A stretch of DNA of 64,000 nt, taken from NCBI RefSeq assembly GCF_024228315.1, contig NZ_CP100454.1, positions 1,860,001 through 1,924,000 on the forward strand. The letters are read 5' to 3'. Position numbers and translations under genes: made by a program. This DNA is from Halomarina pelagica (GTDB lineage: Archaea > Halobacteriota > Halobacteria > Halobacteriales > Haloarculaceae). Below are positions 15,446 to 24,139 of the stretch, piece after piece; position 1 is the stretch's first letter, and every line of letters starts with the position of its first letter. Below the pieces are notes generated by a model, which ran no database searches, had not been told where the DNA came from, and saw only the letters and a list, made by a program, of their open reading frames with translations.

Positions 15446-15560
15446 GCGAGTCGGCAGCACACGTGCGTAGATAAAGCAGTCGGTCGCGTCAACGGCCACC
15501 GGTCGCGTCACCGGTCGCGTCACCGGTCGCTTCGATCGAAGCGCCGCGCCGTTCGCACCC

Positions 15561-16526
15561 TCACGCCGGTTCCTCGACGTCCTCTCTGCGTTCGCGCAGG
15601 AGGTCGCGGAGGTCCTCGGCGTCGTCGATCCGCTCGACCTCCTCGCGTTCGATGAGGACGGTCCGATCGACGCGCTCGCGCTTCGCGCGGTCGACGACGT
15701 AGAACGACTGGGTGCGGGTCACCTCGCCGACGGAACTCATGATCCGGGCGCGCTTCTCGGCGGTGCGGTCGAACTCGGAGTGCCCGGTGAGCAGGGCCTC
15801 GCGGCGCTCGTCGTCCTCGCTGACCGCCTTGAACGGCGAGCGGAGCGTGGGGTGGACGTCGAACCCGACGCGCGTGAGCACCGCGACGAGGGGCTTGTCG
15901 TCCGGGCCCGCCTCGGGGTCCTCCGGGGTCGAGTCGCCGTCCCGGTGCTCCTCGGTCTCGAAGACGTCGACGGGATGGGTGAGCGGCGCGTCGAACAGTT
16001 CTTCGAGGCGGACGGCGACCTCGACGCTCGCGTTCATGCCGTCCTCGTACTTCGAGACGGTCCGGCGCGAGACGCCGAGTTCCGTGGCGAGCCGTCCCAG
16101 GCTCCAGTCGCGCTGTTTGCGCGCGTCGGCGAGGACGTCGCCGTCGATGCTCACGTAGAGCCCGCCCGGCGCGGCGTAGATGAGCGGCGGGACGTCCTCG
16201 ACGAAGAAGTCCATCGCCGTGTCCGGCGAGAGGACGGGCACGCCGTGTCGGAAGTAGACGACGCCCGGTTTGAGGTCCTCGTCGCGGGTTCGGAGGCCGA
16301 TGACCATGGGCGTCGCGTCGAGGTACGTGCCGAGCCGACGCATCTCCGCGCCGGTCGCGCCGTCGAACGAGTCGATGTTCCCCAGGATCTTCACGAGGAT
16401 GACGTCGTCGCCGCGTCGGGCGGCGAGGTCGAAGCTCTTCGGGCGTACGGCACACCGGTCGCTCACGAGGAACCCCGCGTCGGCGAGCATCGCCGTCACG
16501 TTGCCGACCAGTGCAGACCGTGACAT
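15561..16526 (-). CDS. Archaeal HTH-type transcriptional regulator with N-terminal nuclease-like domain
   Basis: 321 residues of the family annotated as putative archaeal HTH-type transcriptional regulatory protein. Residues 1-125 ([30 protein letters not shown]) resemble a restriction-endonuclease-like alpha/beta domain without an obvious complete active site. An XRE-type helix-turn-helix covers about 131-183 ([23 protein letters not shown]). The C-terminal ~130 residues are a second alpha/beta part. The gene has a strong TATA box (16550-16561) 24-35 bases before its ATG and an inverted repeat GGTCA/TGACC between TATA and start, so autoregulation is plausible. It is divergent from tiaS. Confidence 0.87.
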   Translation of the reverse strand: MSRSALVGNVTAMLADAGFLVSDRCAVRPKSFDLAARRGDDVILVKILGNIDSFDGATGAEMRRLGTYLDATPMVIGLRTRDEDLKPGVVYFRHGVPVLSPDTAMDFFVEDVPPLIYAAPGGLYVSIDGDVLADARKQRDWSLGRLATELGVSRRTVSKYEDGMNASVEVAVRLEELFDAPLTHPVDVFETEEHRDGDSTPEDPEAGPDDKPLVAVLTRVGFDVHPTLRSPFKAVSEDDERREALLTGHSEFDRTAEKRARIMSSVGEVTRTQSFYVVDRAKRERVDRTVLIEREEVERIDDAEDLRDLLRERREDVEEPA

Positions 16527-16530
16527 ACCT

Positions 16531-16561
16531 GGTCATAAGCCTTTGACCGAATATATATATT
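16531..16561 (-). promoter_or_regulatory. TATA box and candidate operator of the HTH regulator gene
   Basis: An AATATATATATT box (16550-16561) is spaced for a leaderless start at 16526. GGTCATAAGCCTTTGACC (16531-16548) is a 5-bp inverted repeat with an 8-base spacer between box and ATG, where a bound repressor would block transcription. Confidence 0.6.
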
Positions 16562-16602
16562 GTGCCACTCACCGCGTCGCGTCACGCCGATTCGCGGTCC
16601 CT

Positions 16603-16660
16603 GAACCGGGAGTTACCGCCGTGAACCGGGAGTTACCGCCGTGAACCGGGAGTTACCGAC
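16603..16660. repeat. Three 20-bp tandem repeats upstream of tiaS
   Basis: Units GAACCGGGAGTTACCGCCGT at 16603 and 16623 and a near-complete copy at 16643. They lie between the divergent regulator and tiaS promoters. Confidence 0.85.
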
Positions 16661-16709
16661 CGGACGCGCGTGCGAAAGTGGTTAATCGATCCCTGTCTGA
16701 TCGTTTCAC

Positions 16710-18098
16710 GTGACGATCGTCGGACTCGACGACACGGACTCCCGCGAGCACGGCATGTGCACCACGTACGTCGCCGCCCTGATCGCGGACCTGCTCCGCG
16801 ACCGCGGGCGCGTCGAGCGCCTGCTACTGGTCCGACTCAACCCCGCGGTCGAGCACAAGACCCGCGGCAACGCCGCCCTCGCGATCCACACCGACGTTTC
16901 GTCCGACGTCGCCTTCGAGGTCGCCCGGGACGCCATCGAGACCCACGCCGCGACCGACGACGAGCGGACCAACCCCGGCCTGGTCGTCATCCCCGGCGGT
17001 CCCGACGATCCGAGCGCCTCCGACGGCCCGAACGCCCCCGACGATTCGAGCGCCCTCGACGATTCGAGCGCCCTCGACGACTTCGGCGCGAGCGCCGGCG
17101 TCCACGACGCGCTCGCCGCCTTCGCCCGCTCTGCGGTCCGTGAGCACCTCACGATCGCCGACGCCGAGGCGCTCGTCGAACACGCCGGCTACCGGAGCGC
17201 GGCGTGGGGCGACGGTCGCGGGCGCATCGGCGCGCTCGCCGCCGCGGGCGCGTGGGCGGCGTGGCCCCCGTCGTCGTCCCACACCTCTCCCGGCGACTGG
17301 ACCTACGAGTGCATCTCCTACCGCGAGCGGGAGCGCTGGGGGACGCCGCGCGAGGTCGACCGCGACTCCGTCTTCGCGGCCGCCGAGGCCGAGTACCCCG
17401 CGGTCTGGGACACCGTCGACCGCGGCGAGGGTGAGACGGTCTGCGTCCCCCACACCCCCTGTCCGATCCTCCACGGCATCCGCGGCGACGACCGCGGGGC
17501 GGTCGAGCGCGTCGCCCGCGCGATCGAGGGCGAACCCGTCGCCCGCCGCGATACCTTCCTGACCAACCAGGGGACCGACGCCCACCTCGCCCCGGGGACG
17601 GTCGACGGCGTCCTCGACGGCCGCGCCTACCGGCTCTCGGGGACGGTCTCGACCCCCCCGGAGACGCGACAGGGCGGGCACGTCTTCTTCGACTTCGCCG
17701 ATCCCGACGGGGAGTACGAGATCCGGTGCGCCGCGTTCGAACCCACCAAGCGCTTCCGCGACCGCGTCCGCGCGCTCCGCCCGGGCGACCGCATCACCGC
17801 CTGCGGGGAGGTCGCGGACGGCACCCTCAAACTGGAGAAGTTCGCGGTCCGCGACCTCGTCGCGACCGAGCGCGTCGCGCCCACGTGTCCGGACTGCGGG
17901 CGGACGATGAAGAGCGCCGGCCGCGACCAGGGCTACCGCTGTCGGGACTGCGGGACCGCGGCGGCGGGGAAGGTCGAACGGGGGATCGAGCGCGACCTCG
18001 AATCGGGCTGGTACGAGGTGCCGCCGTGCGCCCGCCGGCACATCGCCAAGCCGCTCGTCCGCGGCGGGTTCGACGCGCCGACGCACCCCGAGCGGTAG
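16710..18098 (+). CDS. tiaS: tRNA(Ile2) 2-agmatinylcytidine synthetase
   Basis: 462 residues from a GTG start (TIVGLDDTDSREHGMCTTYVAALIADLL). TiaS modifies C34 of tRNA-Ile(CAU) with agmatine so that it reads AUA. The N-terminal GLDDTDS motif is diagnostic. An OB-fold (VSTPPETRQGGHVFFDFADP) lies at about 320-390 and a C-terminal zinc ribbon at about 394-416 (CPDCGRTM...YRCRDCG). Residues about 95-125 are a Ser/Ala/Asp insertion encoded by short DNA repeats (CGACGATTCGAGCGCCCT). A TATA-like GGTTAATCG at about 16679-16687 fits a leaderless start. Length is somewhat above the family usual because of the insertion. Confidence 0.93.
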   Translation: MTIVGLDDTDSREHGMCTTYVAALIADLLRDRGRVERLLLVRLNPAVEHKTRGNAALAIHTDVSSDVAFEVARDAIETHAATDDERTNPGLVVIPGGPDDPSASDGPNAPDDSSALDDSSALDDFGASAGVHDALAAFARSAVREHLTIADAEALVEHAGYRSAAWGDGRGRIGALAAAGAWAAWPPSSSHTSPGDWTYECISYRERERWGTPREVDRDSVFAAAEAEYPAVWDTVDRGEGETVCVPHTPCPILHGIRGDDRGAVERVARAIEGEPVARRDTFLTNQGTDAHLAPGTVDGVLDGRAYRLSGTVSTPPETRQGGHVFFDFADPDGEYEIRCAAFEPTKRFRDRVRALRPGDRITACGEVADGTLKLEKFAVRDLVATERVAPTCPDCGRTMKSAGRDQGYRCRDCGTAAAGKVERGIERDLESGWYEVPPCARRHIAKPLVRGGFDAPTHPER

Positions 18099-18132
18099 TC
18101 ACGGTAGTCCCCCCGCTCACGTATCCCCCCGC

Positions 18133-18228
18133 TCACGTATCCCCCTCCCGTTCCGCTGACTCGAACAGCTCCGGTGCGACGTCGAGCGAGGCGTGCTGTC
18201 GCCGTTCGCGCGACTCGTCGGGGGTCAT
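18133..18228 (-). CDS. 31-residue small protein coupled to nirA
   Basis: The ATG lies two bases after the nirA stop (TGACGATG), giving MTPDESRERRQHASLDVA followed by PELFESAEREGDT. The tight spacing suggests translation coupled to nirA. The peptide is very hydrophilic, without cysteines or a membrane helix. I do not recognise it. It could be a genuine small protein of the nitrate cluster or chance coding in a GC-rich genome. Confidence 0.4.
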   Translation of the reverse strand: MTPDESRERRQHASLDVAPELFESAEREGDT

Positions 18229-18230
18229 CG

Positions 18231-19994
18231 TCAGTCGTCCGAGGTGGTCGGCGCGCCGTCGACCGCCGACCGTGCGGGCGTCGAGTCGTCGGCGAACGGG
18301 TACCACGACCCCTTGGCGTCGTACATCGCCGGGTCCTCGTAGTCCGTCTCCTCCGGTTCGCAGAACGCCGTCAGCGCCTCCTCGTCGGTCGCCGCGACCC
18401 ACTCGCGGAAGGACTCCCCGTCGCTCCGCTCTGCGACGAACGCCTCGATCAGGTTCCGCAGCGCGCCCGGCACCTCGTCCGCGGGGACGCGCTGGCGGAT
18501 CCACGTCACGAAGCCCGGTTCCTCGCCCATCCCACCGCCGACGCCGACGTCGAGCGCCTCGACGAGTTCGCCGTCCTTCCGCCCGCGCATCCCCAGCAGG
18601 CCGATGTCGGCGGTGTGGGCGTGTCCGCAGTCGGCCGTACAGCCCGAGAAGTGGACGTGGAGGTGCTCCACGTCCGGCGGGAGGTCGACGTTCGCGTTCA
18701 GCCACCGGAGCAACCGGGCGAGGCGCGTCTTCGTCTCCGTGAGCGCGAGCGAGCAGAACTCCGTCCCCGTGCAGGCCATCCCGCCGCGCTGGAACGGCGT
18801 CGGCTCCGCCGGGTAGCGCTCCAGGAGCGGCTCGGCGAGCAGGTCGGCCACGTTCGACTCGGGGACGTCCACGAGAAGGGGGTTCTGCCGCCGGGTGAGC
18901 CGGATCTCGCCGGAGCCGTACGCCTCCGCGAGGTCGGCGAGCGCCAGCGCGTCGCGCGCCGGGAGCCGTCCGACGGGGACGGTCAGACCCACGAAGTAGT
19001 CGCCGTCGCGCTGCTGGTTCACCCCTACGAGGTCCGCGTCGCCGGTTCCCGATCCGGCGTTGTACTCGTACCGCTCGCGGAAGTCCTCGCCCGCCGGGCG
19101 GAGGTCGAAGTCGACGTACTCCGCGTCGAGCAGGTCGCGGATCCGGTCCGTGCCCCACTCGTCGACGAGGAAGCGGGTTCGGTTGCGCGCGCGGCGCTGG
19201 CGGTCGCCGTGATCGCGGTAGAGCCGTACGAACCCGCGGACGACCTCGTAGGCCTCCTCGGGGGTGACGAAGACGTCGAGCGGCCGGGCGACCCGGGGTT
19301 GCTTCCCCCCGAGCCCGCCGCCGACGCGGACGTTGTAGCCGATCACCGCCTCGCCGTCTACCTCCTGCCGCGCCGGTTCGAGGCCGACGTCGTTGATCGC
19401 GTCCTGGGCCGAGCCGTCGGGGACCCCGCTCACGCCGATGTTGAACTTCCGGGGGAGGTTCGACAGGGCGTCGTCCCCGCGGAGGTCGGTCGACAGGCGC
19501 TCGAGGAGCGGCCGGGTGTCGATCACCTCGCGGGCGTCCTTCCCGGCGACGGGGCTGCCCGTGATGTTGCGCATCGCGTCCCCACCGGAGGAGCGGGTGC
19601 TCACGCCGACGGCCTCGAGCTTCTTCCAGATCGCGGGGACGTCCGCAAGCCTGATCCAGTGGAGCTGGATCGACTGGCGGCTGGTGAGGTCGATCCACCC
19701 GTTGCCGAACTCGGGGTTGGCGACCGGCCCGACGGCGTAGTCGCGGGCCACCTCCGCGACGGCCGTCAGCTGCCCGGGGCGCAGGACGCCGTCGGCGTTC
19801 GCGATCCGCATCATGAAGTAGCCCTCCTGGCCGCTCCGCTGGTGGAACAGTCCCCAGAACTTGAAGCGGCTGAACCAGGCGTCCCGCTCGTCCTCGGGGA
19901 CGGACTCGAACCCCTCCTCCGCGAACGCGAGGATCCGGTCGCGCACCGCGTCGCCGTAGCACTCGTCCTTCCACGCCTCCTTCTTATGCGCCAC
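18231..19994 (-). CDS. nirA: Assimilatory ferredoxin-nitrite reductase
   Basis: 587 residues. NirA reduces nitrite to ammonium with six electrons from ferredoxin, using siroheme and a [4Fe-4S] cluster. The two-repeat sulfite/nitrite reductase fold is seen: LTSRQSIQLHWIRLADVP is the siroheme-binding phrase of the first half, and the cluster cysteines are CTGTEFC (about 406-412) and CTADC (about 450-454). It starts with GTG at 19994 (AHKKEAWKDECYG), the only start before the conserved N-terminus. It is separated by 365 bp from the transporter gene and has its own AT-rich upstream region with a palindrome, so separate transcription is likely. Sulfite reductase is less likely given the linked nitrate genes. 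Confidence 0.9.
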   Translation of the reverse strand: MAHKKEAWKDECYGDAVRDRILAFAEEGFESVPEDERDAWFSRFKFWGLFHQRSGQEGYFMMRIANADGVLRPGQLTAVAEVARDYAVGPVANPEFGNGWIDLTSRQSIQLHWIRLADVPAIWKKLEAVGVSTRSSGGDAMRNITGSPVAGKDAREVIDTRPLLERLSTDLRGDDALSNLPRKFNIGVSGVPDGSAQDAINDVGLEPARQEVDGEAVIGYNVRVGGGLGGKQPRVARPLDVFVTPEEAYEVVRGFVRLYRDHGDRQRRARNRTRFLVDEWGTDRIRDLLDAEYVDFDLRPAGEDFRERYEYNAGSGTGDADLVGVNQQRDGDYFVGLTVPVGRLPARDALALADLAEAYGSGEIRLTRRQNPLLVDVPESNVADLLAEPLLERYPAEPTPFQRGGMACTGTEFCSLALTETKTRLARLLRWLNANVDLPPDVEHLHVHFSGCTADCGHAHTADIGLLGMRGRKDGELVEALDVGVGGGMGEEPGFVTWIRQRVPADEVPGALRNLIEAFVAERSDGESFREWVAATDEEALTAFCEPEETDYEDPAMYDAKGSWYPFADDSTPARSAVDGAPTTSDD

Positions 19995-20008
19995 TGCCGC
20001 TCACCTCA

Positions 20009-20030
20009 CAAAGACGTACGTCTACTTTGT
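20009..20030. promoter_or_regulatory. Palindrome before nirA
   Basis: ACAAAGACGTACGTCTACTTTGT is an almost perfect inverted repeat around ACGTACGT, 15-36 bases before the nirA GTG. The position suits an operator. The surrounding 365-bp gap (19995-20359) is AT-rich near 20030-20150 and holds no gene. Confidence 0.45.
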
Positions 20031-20359
20031 CGGCTGATTTTTTCATGTACATTCTTCGTTTCACTCTAAGTCGGATGATCGTGGAGCACAATAGGATAAA
20101 AGCGTAATCGTTGAAAATATCTAAAAACGCCGCGTCGGGCGGAACGAGCGTCTAATCTGAGTAGGTGTATAGGCGATATAAGGGGGTTCTTTGTCGAAAA
20201 ACGGCGGAGGATACGGAACGCAACTGTCCCATCGTCAAATTGTCGTCGGCCGCTCCCACCGCCTCGCGCCGTCCCGTCGCGCGCGAGTTCGCCCCGCTCG
20301 TGGCTCCTGTCCCGCGTTCGCGGAAGAATTCGGAGGAGGGTGACGGGCGTCGAGTCGCC

Positions 20360-21643
20360 TCAGTCGTCGCTCTCGTCCGCGCGCTCCGGGGAGGACGCGG
20401 GGTCGAACGGTCCGGCGGCGTGCGCCCGACGGGCGACGACTGGCCGCGCGATCCACGCGTTCAGGAGGACGATGGGGACCACTAGGGCGGCCACGGCGGC
20501 GTACCCGGCGTGGACGCTCCCGAGGGTCGTCGCGGCGGAGGCGAACACGAGGGGGAAGCCGATCCCGCCGAACGTGCCGATCCCGCCGACGAGCCCGGCG
20601 GCCGTCCCCGTCCGCTCGGGGAACATCGCCGGGACCTGCGCGAACACCGCGCCCTCGGCGAACGCACAGGACGCGCCGACGAGCACGCCCGCGGCGACGG
20701 TGAGCGTCACGCTCCCCGTCTCGCCCGCGAGCGTCAGTCCGAACAGGCTGACCACCACGCACGAGAGGCAGACGACGGTCCACTGCTCCCGCGGGCGACC
20801 GGCGAACACGGGGAGGACGTCGCGCTCCTCGCGCACGAGCCGGTCGCTGACGTACCCGCCGATCGGCCGAAGGAGTCCCGCGGCGAGCGAGAAGGTCGCC
20901 GCGAAGGTACTCGCGACCACGAGCCCCGAGCCGAAGCCCTCGCGGAAGTACGTCGGGAGCCAGCCGTTCATCGAAATCTCGAGCCCGAAGCTCATCACGT
21001 AGGCCAGCGAGAGACCGAGGACGCCGTAGCGGGTGGCGACGTGGAGCCACTCTCTGAGGGACGCCCGCTCGCTCGCCTCGCGTGCCCGCGCCTCGCTTTC
21101 TGCGTCCTCACCCAGCAGGACGTAGACGACCGCCATCGCCATCGCCGCGACGCCCGTGACGAGGAACGCGCTCCGCCAGTCGGTCCCGAACAGCCGCGGG
21201 AGCAGGAGCGCCCCTCCGGCGGCCCCCGCGTTCCCGACGCCGGCGTAGACGCCCTCGGCGGTCCCCAGTTGCTCCTCGGGGAACCACTGGGCGACGTGCT
21301 GGATGCCGACGACGAACGTGACGCCCGCCGAGGCGACGACCAGTCGCGAGAGGAAGAACGCGACGTAGGAGTCGGCGAACGCGCTGACGACGCTGAACGC
21401 GCCGACGTACGCGAGCACCGCGGCGAACACCTTCGGCGCGCCGAACCGATCGGAGAGCCAGCCGGTCACGATCCGGCCCGGCGGCGCGCTCCAGATGGCG
21501 GCGCTCGCGAGCAGTCCGAGGTCCCACGTCGTGAGCCCGAACTCCTCGCCGATGGGGCCAGTGAACGGGGCGAACGAGAACCAGATCAGGAAGGAGAGGT
21601 TGAACGCGGCGGTCGCGAGCAGGAGCGTCCGCCACTTCGTCAT
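20360..21643 (-). CDS. Nitrate/nitrite transporter, MFS NarK/NasA type
   Basis: 427 residues with about 12 membrane helices ([26 protein letters not shown] at the start). MFS signature [12 protein letters not shown] follows helix 2, and the nitrate-porter motifs [15 protein letters not shown] (helix 5) and [18 protein letters not shown] (helix 11) are present, matching NNP family carriers. I prefer the ATG at 21643; a GTG at 21658, overlapping the nasA stop as TGAGTG, is an alternative giving five more residues. It follows nasA with 15 bases between, so nasA and the transporter form an operon for nitrate uptake and reduction. Confidence 0.9.
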   Translation of the reverse strand: MTKWRTLLLATAAFNLSFLIWFSFAPFTGPIGEEFGLTTWDLGLLASAAIWSAPPGRIVTGWLSDRFGAPKVFAAVLAYVGAFSVVSAFADSYVAFFLSRLVVASAGVTFVVGIQHVAQWFPEEQLGTAEGVYAGVGNAGAAGGALLLPRLFGTDWRSAFLVTGVAAMAMAVVYVLLGEDAESEARAREASERASLREWLHVATRYGVLGLSLAYVMSFGLEISMNGWLPTYFREGFGSGLVVASTFAATFSLAAGLLRPIGGYVSDRLVREERDVLPVFAGRPREQWTVVCLSCVVVSLFGLTLAGETGSVTLTVAAGVLVGASCAFAEGAVFAQVPAMFPERTGTAAGLVGGIGTFGGIGFPLVFASAATTLGSVHAGYAAVAALVVPIVLLNAWIARPVVARRAHAAGPFDPASSPERADESDD

Positions 21644-21658
21644 CCGGACGAGCCCCAC

Positions 21659-23746
21659 TCAGCTCACCTCCGGGAGCGCGACGCCCCGCGACCGCTCGGG
21701 CGCGACCAGCCTGACGGCGCACTGCTTGTAGTTCGGCTCTCGTGACAGCGGATCGACCGCCGGGAGCGTGAGTCGGTTGGCGAGCGGGTGGTGGATCGGC
21801 ACCCAGACCACCCCCTCCGGGACGCCCTGGTCGGGGACGAGGCGGGCGGGGACCGCCCCCCGGCGCGACTGGAGCGTCGCGGTCGGCCCGTCCCCGCCGC
21901 GCTCGATCCCCGACCGGTGGCGCTCGACCGTCGCCGGGTGGACGCGCGCGACCAGCGCCCCGCGATCCCCCGGCCCGGCGCGCGAGCGGACCCCCGTGTT
22001 GTACGCCTCGGCCGTCCGCGCCGTCGTGAGCGTGAGCGGGTACGCTTCGTCGGTCGGTTCCGCGGGGTCGGCGGCGACCTGCGCCCCGAAGCGCGCCAGG
22101 CCGTCGGCCGTCGGGAACGACCAGCCATCGCCGTCGCGGTAGCGGTAGCCGCCGACCGAGTCGGCGTCGGGCGCGGGCCAGCGGACGGCGCGCTCGGCGT
22201 CGAGTCGCTCGTACGTGATCCCCGAGCAGTCGGCGTTCGTCCCCGCGGTGAGCGCGGCGAACTCGGCGAACGTCGCCGTGGCCGACGGCGGCGCGTCCGG
22301 GAACAGGCCGGGAGCGACGCCGTTCCCGATCGCCGCGATCAGGTCCAGGTCGCTCCTGACCCCCGAGGGCGTCCCGGTCACGGGGCGCACCCGCGAGACC
22401 GTCCGCTCCATGTTCATCGCCGTCCCCGAGGACTCGCCCCACGTCGCGGCCGGGAGGACGACGTCGGCGCACTCGACGGTCTCGGTGCGGAACGCGTCCT
22501 GGACGACGAGGAACGCCTCGTCCAGCCGCGATGCGGCCCGGTCCGCGTCGGGCAGGCTGGCGACGGGGTTCGTCGCCACCGTCCAGACGGCCTCGACCTC
22601 GCTCCCTACGCGGTCGACGATCCCGACCGGCCCCGGACCGGCGTCGTCCGGGAGGCGCGCCTCGGGGACCCCCCAGGTCGCCGCGACCGCCGCTCGCGCC
22701 GCCGGGTCGTCGAACGGTCGGTGGCCCGGCCAGGTACCCTTCGAAGAGCAGACGCGCGTCCCCATCGAGTTGGCCTGCCCGGTGAGCGAGAACGGCCCGC
22801 GCCCCGGTCCGAGGTTCCCCGTGGCGAGACAGAGGTCGATCAGCGCCCGCGCCGTCGCGGTCCCGTTCGCGCTCTGGTTGACGCCCATCCCCCAGTAGAG
22901 CAGCGTCCGACGGTCGAGCAGCGCCGCGAGTCGGCGGACCGTCCCGGCCGGGACGCCCGCCGCGGCCGCCCCCGCCTCGACGGTCGGCAACCGAGCGCGC
23001 AGGGCCTCGAACCCGGTCGTCGCCTCGCGCACGAACGCCTCGTCGATCCCGTCGCGTTCGACGGCGGCGGCGAGCACGGCGCGGACGAGCGCCAGGTCGG
23101 CACCCGGCTTCGGTCGGACGTGGAGGTCCGCGCGCGCCGCGGTCCGCGTCTCGACGGGATCGACGACGACGAGGTCGCCGTCGGCCGCGCTATCCTCGAT
23201 CCAGCGAAAGAGCACCGGGTGCGCGACCGCCGGGTTCGCCCCCCAGATCACGTGCACGTCGGCCAGCGGGACGTCGTCGTACGTCGGCGGGGGCGCGTCG
23301 CTCCCGAACGCGTCGTAGTAGGCCCGGACCGCGCTGGCCATGCAGAGCGTCGTGTTGGCGTCGTAGTTGCGCGTCCCGACGCCGCCGCGGGCGACCTTCC
23401 CCAGGGCGTACGCCGCCTCGTTGGTCTGCTGGCCGCTCCCGAGGACCGCCACGCCGTTCGGGTCCCGCTCGGTGATCGCCCGGAAGCGAGCGATCACCGC
23501 CCCGAGTGCGACGTCCCAGGTCGTCGGAACTAGCTCGCCGCTGCGCCTGATCAACGGGCGGGTAAGCCACTCGCCGTCGGGGTCGGCCGACTCGCTCGTC
23601 CCCCGCCGACAGGCCAGCCCGCGATTGACGGGGTGGGCCGGGTCGCCGCGCACCGCGTCGACGCCGTACCCGATCGCCGCGCCCTGCTGGACGTGCCCGC
23701 ACCCGACGGCGCAGCGCATGCACGTCGTCGGGACCTGTTCGCTCAT
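21659..23746 (-). CDS. nasA: Assimilatory nitrate reductase, molybdopterin catalytic subunit
   Basis: 695 residues. The protein reduces nitrate to nitrite, using bis-MGD molybdenum and an N-terminal [4Fe-4S] cluster bound by Cys9, Cys12, Cys16 and Cys46 (CMRCAVGC...GLAC). The molybdopterin oxidoreductase core has IWGANPAVAHPVLF, YWGMGVNQSANG and GQANSMGTRVCSSKGTWPGHRPF, and the C-terminal dinucleotide-binding domain has LTTARTAEAYNTG. No Tat signal is seen, so the enzyme is cytoplasmic, as expected for assimilation. Its start ATG overlaps the stop of a 24-codon upstream reading frame (ATGA). A TATA box lies at about 23851-23859. Expression is probably induced by nitrate and repressed by ammonium, but no known operator is evident. 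Confidence 0.9.
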   Translation of the reverse strand: MSEQVPTTCMRCAVGCGHVQQGAAIGYGVDAVRGDPAHPVNRGLACRRGTSESADPDGEWLTRPLIRRSGELVPTTWDVALGAVIARFRAITERDPNGVAVLGSGQQTNEAAYALGKVARGGVGTRNYDANTTLCMASAVRAYYDAFGSDAPPPTYDDVPLADVHVIWGANPAVAHPVLFRWIEDSAADGDLVVVDPVETRTAARADLHVRPKPGADLALVRAVLAAAVERDGIDEAFVREATTGFEALRARLPTVEAGAAAAGVPAGTVRRLAALLDRRTLLYWGMGVNQSANGTATARALIDLCLATGNLGPGRGPFSLTGQANSMGTRVCSSKGTWPGHRPFDDPAARAAVAATWGVPEARLPDDAGPGPVGIVDRVGSEVEAVWTVATNPVASLPDADRAASRLDEAFLVVQDAFRTETVECADVVLPAATWGESSGTAMNMERTVSRVRPVTGTPSGVRSDLDLIAAIGNGVAPGLFPDAPPSATATFAEFAALTAGTNADCSGITYERLDAERAVRWPAPDADSVGGYRYRDGDGWSFPTADGLARFGAQVAADPAEPTDEAYPLTLTTARTAEAYNTGVRSRAGPGDRGALVARVHPATVERHRSGIERGGDGPTATLQSRRGAVPARLVPDQGVPEGVVWVPIHHPLANRLTLPAVDPLSREPNYKQCAVRLVAPERSRGVALPEVS

Positions 23747-23817
23747 CGGCGCACCACCGCGGGACGCGATCGAGGTGGACGAACGTCCGCGAATCTCGAA
23801 TCTCGGTCGTGTTTCAT
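23743..23817 (-). CDS. 24-residue leader reading frame overlapping the nasA start
   Basis: ATG at 23817 encodes MKHDRDSRFADVRPPRSR then PAVVRR, and its TGA overlaps the nasA ATG as ATGA. The peptide is unusually basic (9 Arg/Lys/His-type residues), unlike the acidic norm here. The predicted transcription start (TATA at 23851-23859) would place this frame first on the mRNA with about 10 bases of leader. It could be a translational coupling device rather than a functional peptide. Confidence 0.45.
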   Translation of the reverse strand: MKHDRDSRFADVRPPRSRPAVVRR

Positions 23818-23850
23818 TGGTACTCGACGTAAAAAGTTGATACAGTACTG

Positions 23851-23859
23851 ATTTATAGT
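23851..23859 (-). promoter_or_regulatory. TATA box of the nas operon
   Basis: Minus-strand ACTATAAAT lies about 35-42 bases before the leader frame ATG and about 105 bases before nasA. Confidence 0.55.
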
Positions 23860-23946
23860 CTCAACTGTTTATGAATGTCTCTTTGTGTGCGACATCGGCA
23901 GACGAACGGCCAAAAACACAACGTGTATTACGCGACTAAGGGAATT

Positions 23947-23992
23947 TTTCGTCCAATTCCGAGGCGGACACCCCTCGAAAAACTGGACGAAA
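23947..23992. terminator. Inverted repeat between thrC and the nas promoter
   Basis: TTTCGTCCA (23947-23955) pairs with TGGACGAAA (23984-23992), and an inner CGAGG/CCTCG pair shortens the loop. It lies 148 bp beyond the upstream end of the nas promoter and 150 bp before the thrC stop. As both neighbours are on the minus strand it could be regulatory for nas or simply a palindromic repeat. The rest of 23860-24139 shows no gene. Confidence 0.4.
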
Positions 23993-24139
23993 TACATTCC
24001 CGTCGGTCGGCGATCGACGCGGCGGTAGGGAGGTCGATCGCCCGACCGCGCGCCGGCGATCCGCACCGTCCTCTCACCGTTCGACCACCGCGTCCCTCCC
24101 GCGGCGAGGTGGGTCTGGGGGTCCGATTGACCGTCCCGC

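Noticed and set aside
20044-20066. GTGAAACGAAGAATG near nirA resembling an ORB
   Set aside because: It lacks the G-run and the upstream half, so only the short GAAACGAAG core matches.
18133-20069. Long overlapping frames on both strands across nirA
   Set aside because: Mirror frames of the nirA gene typical of high-GC DNA; only nirA has conserved motifs.
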